Source of the DNA: Candidatus Nitrosopolaris nunavutensis
Lineage (GTDB): Archaea; Thermoproteota; Nitrososphaeria; Nitrososphaerales; Nitrososphaeraceae
Assembly: GCA_002501855.1 (NCBI GenBank)
Contig: DAOM01000331.1
Location: forward strand, 17,955-23,872
Direction of reading: 5' to 3'
DNA length: 5,918 nt
Position 1 is the first letter of the stretch. Every line of letters begins with the position of its first letter. Under the pieces are notes generated by a model. That model saw nothing but the letters and a program-made list of their open reading frames with translations. It had not been told where the DNA came from and did no database searches. A program made the position numbers and the translations under genes. This document shows positions 5,178 to 5,918 of the stretch, piece after piece.

Positions 5178-5708
5178 TCACATATGCCAAGCACAAAAAT
5201 CTGACGCATAGTGGTCGAAGCATTTCATATCTGACTTTCCTAATCTCATATAAATTATTTTTATTTAAAATTAAATGACCCCTTAGCAAGCAATTTTTCT
5301 GTTGGTCATGCACTTCAGACTCTTAAGGAAATGCAAGAAAAAAGCGTTTACATGCAAGTGTTCTTTACGTGGGGAATCGTGCTGTTGCTAATATCATAGC
5401 CTTTTTGACGATATTTTAAAGTTAATTTATAGACTAGTTCGTCTTAATCCGTTACTTGCAATACTCTTTTCGATGAAATCTCGCCCGTGTTTGAGATTTC
5501 TTCTCACAATAACCCTTGCTTCCTGTCTACACTGCTACATTGTCTTGTCATTCTTGTAAGCATGGATACGAGAATCGCAACTACTATTTTGACTTTCCAC
5601 TATCCTAAAAATAGATTTACAGCAATTTAAACAAAATTATTAGCCTTTACAAGCTCTTTTCGCTACTGTATTTACTCTCAAAGCAGTATGCAATGGTAAC
5701 AGGTGAAA
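5178..5708. other. Gene-poor stretch of about 530 bases
   Basis: No ORF with a credible start and promoter was found. A plus frame open at 5244-5399 includes HALQTLKEMQEK followed by a hydrophobic end (VFFTWGIVLLLIS) but lacks an early start codon, so it is at most a gene remnant. An 8-bp perfect inverted repeat, GAAATCTC/GAGATTTC at 5475-5482 and 5493-5500 with a 10-base loop, is the only notable structure. Confidence 0.5.
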
Positions 5709-5855
5709 TCAGGGAAAGAACGACGGTATCAAGGGGTATCTTGTACCATTGATTATTTCCACGATTCTTTGTTTTTCAGTTGGTTTCTCCTTTTCATTAC
5801 TGACTATGGTCTTGCCGCATAAAGCACATTTAATTTGAGATTTTCGTCCTGCCAT
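5709..5855 (-). CDS. Short zinc-ribbon-like ORF, possibly truncated
   Basis: A 48-codon ORF starting MAGRKSQIKCALCGKTIV, with one Cys-x2-Cys-Gly knuckle at Cys10 and Cys13, then a charged linker (EKEKPTEKQR) and IVEIINGTRYPL. This order, CxxCGK followed by an I-x-G-x-x-Y strand, resembles the opening of small TRASH-like metal-binding modules that thaumarchaea use alone or fused to signalling proteins. Such modules normally continue with an acidic residue and a further cysteine. Here the frame ends soon after at IPSFFP. Adding one C to the CCCC run (5733-5736) would give YPLDT and an open frame to a TAA at 5647, about 69 residues in all. The second metal-ligand pair is absent in either version. 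Function is unknown and the gene may be decayed. Confidence 0.45.
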   Translation of the reverse strand: MAGRKSQIKCALCGKTIVSNEKEKPTEKQRIVEIINGTRYPLIPSFFP

Positions 5856-5902
5856 GCTTCTAGAGTCTTTGTATTACCATTGTTGGTCTTGTTGGTAGTA
5901 GT

Positions 5903-5912
5903 CTTATATTTC
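5903..5912 (-). promoter_or_regulatory. TATA-like box upstream of the zinc-ribbon-like ORF
   Basis: GAAATATAAG on the minus strand would start transcription near 5881, leaving a leader of about 26 bases before the ATG at 5855. It is close to the window edge, so better candidates further upstream cannot be excluded. Confidence 0.3.
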
Positions 5913-5918
5913 TGTACT

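Noticed and set aside
5012..5278. Plus ORF of 88 codons
   Set aside because: It is antisense to the reductase N-terminus and runs into AT-rich promoter DNA.
5244..5399. Open plus frame with a hydrophobic C-terminal end
   Set aside because: No start codon until 5331, which would leave only 22 residues; possibly a remnant but not supportable.
5475..5500. 8-bp inverted repeat GAAATCTC/GAGATTTC
   Set aside because: Short, with no T run or adjacent gene end to make it a terminator; expected by chance at this length.

Overview
The window looks like chromosomal DNA of an ammonia-oxidising-type archaeon (Nitrososphaeria/Thaumarchaeota, in the style of Nitrososphaera or Nitrosocosmicus). This is inferred from low GC, archaeal TATA boxes about 25 bases ahead of start codons with little or no leader, small Cys/His proteins of a type I associate with that phylum, and stand-alone CBS and small membrane proteins. 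No rRNA, tRNA, CRISPR array or intact mobile element is visible, and the taxonomic call rests on pattern memory, not a search.

Layout. Position 1-249 is the C-terminal end of a large DEAD/DEAH helicase with a four-cysteine zinc domain. After an AT-rich gap with a TATA box and a perfect 17-bp palindrome comes a Cys-rich small gene (436-702), whose natural continuation lies in the -1 frame (to 863). A gene-poor stretch follows, then a leaderless two-CBS-domain protein (1355-1927). Directly behind it is a small one-helix membrane protein that reads as one gene only if a 29-base insertion bounded by a 14-bp direct repeat is removed (1952-2298). On the minus strand, a small anchored or secreted protein (2876-2634) ends at a TGA but stays open in frame for 32 more codons (to 2535). 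A divergent promoter region with a large imperfect hairpin separates it from a tight two-gene plus-strand operon of three-helix membrane proteins (3127-3796). The rest is an intact minus-strand aldo/keto reductase (5152-4136), about 550 bases without a convincing gene, and a short minus-strand zinc-ribbon-like ORF (5855-5709).

How it fits together. The helicase, CBS protein, membrane pair and reductase look intact and functionally unrelated; no pathway links them. The striking pattern is that three, possibly four, small genes are each interrupted by a different event: a T6-run frameshift, a 14-bp repeat insertion, an in-frame TGA and perhaps a C4-run frameshift. Either this is a decaying accessory segment, or some breaks are programmed recoding or switches, or some are sequence errors. 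The first break sits on a textbook -1 slippery heptamer, so recoding deserves a real test there.
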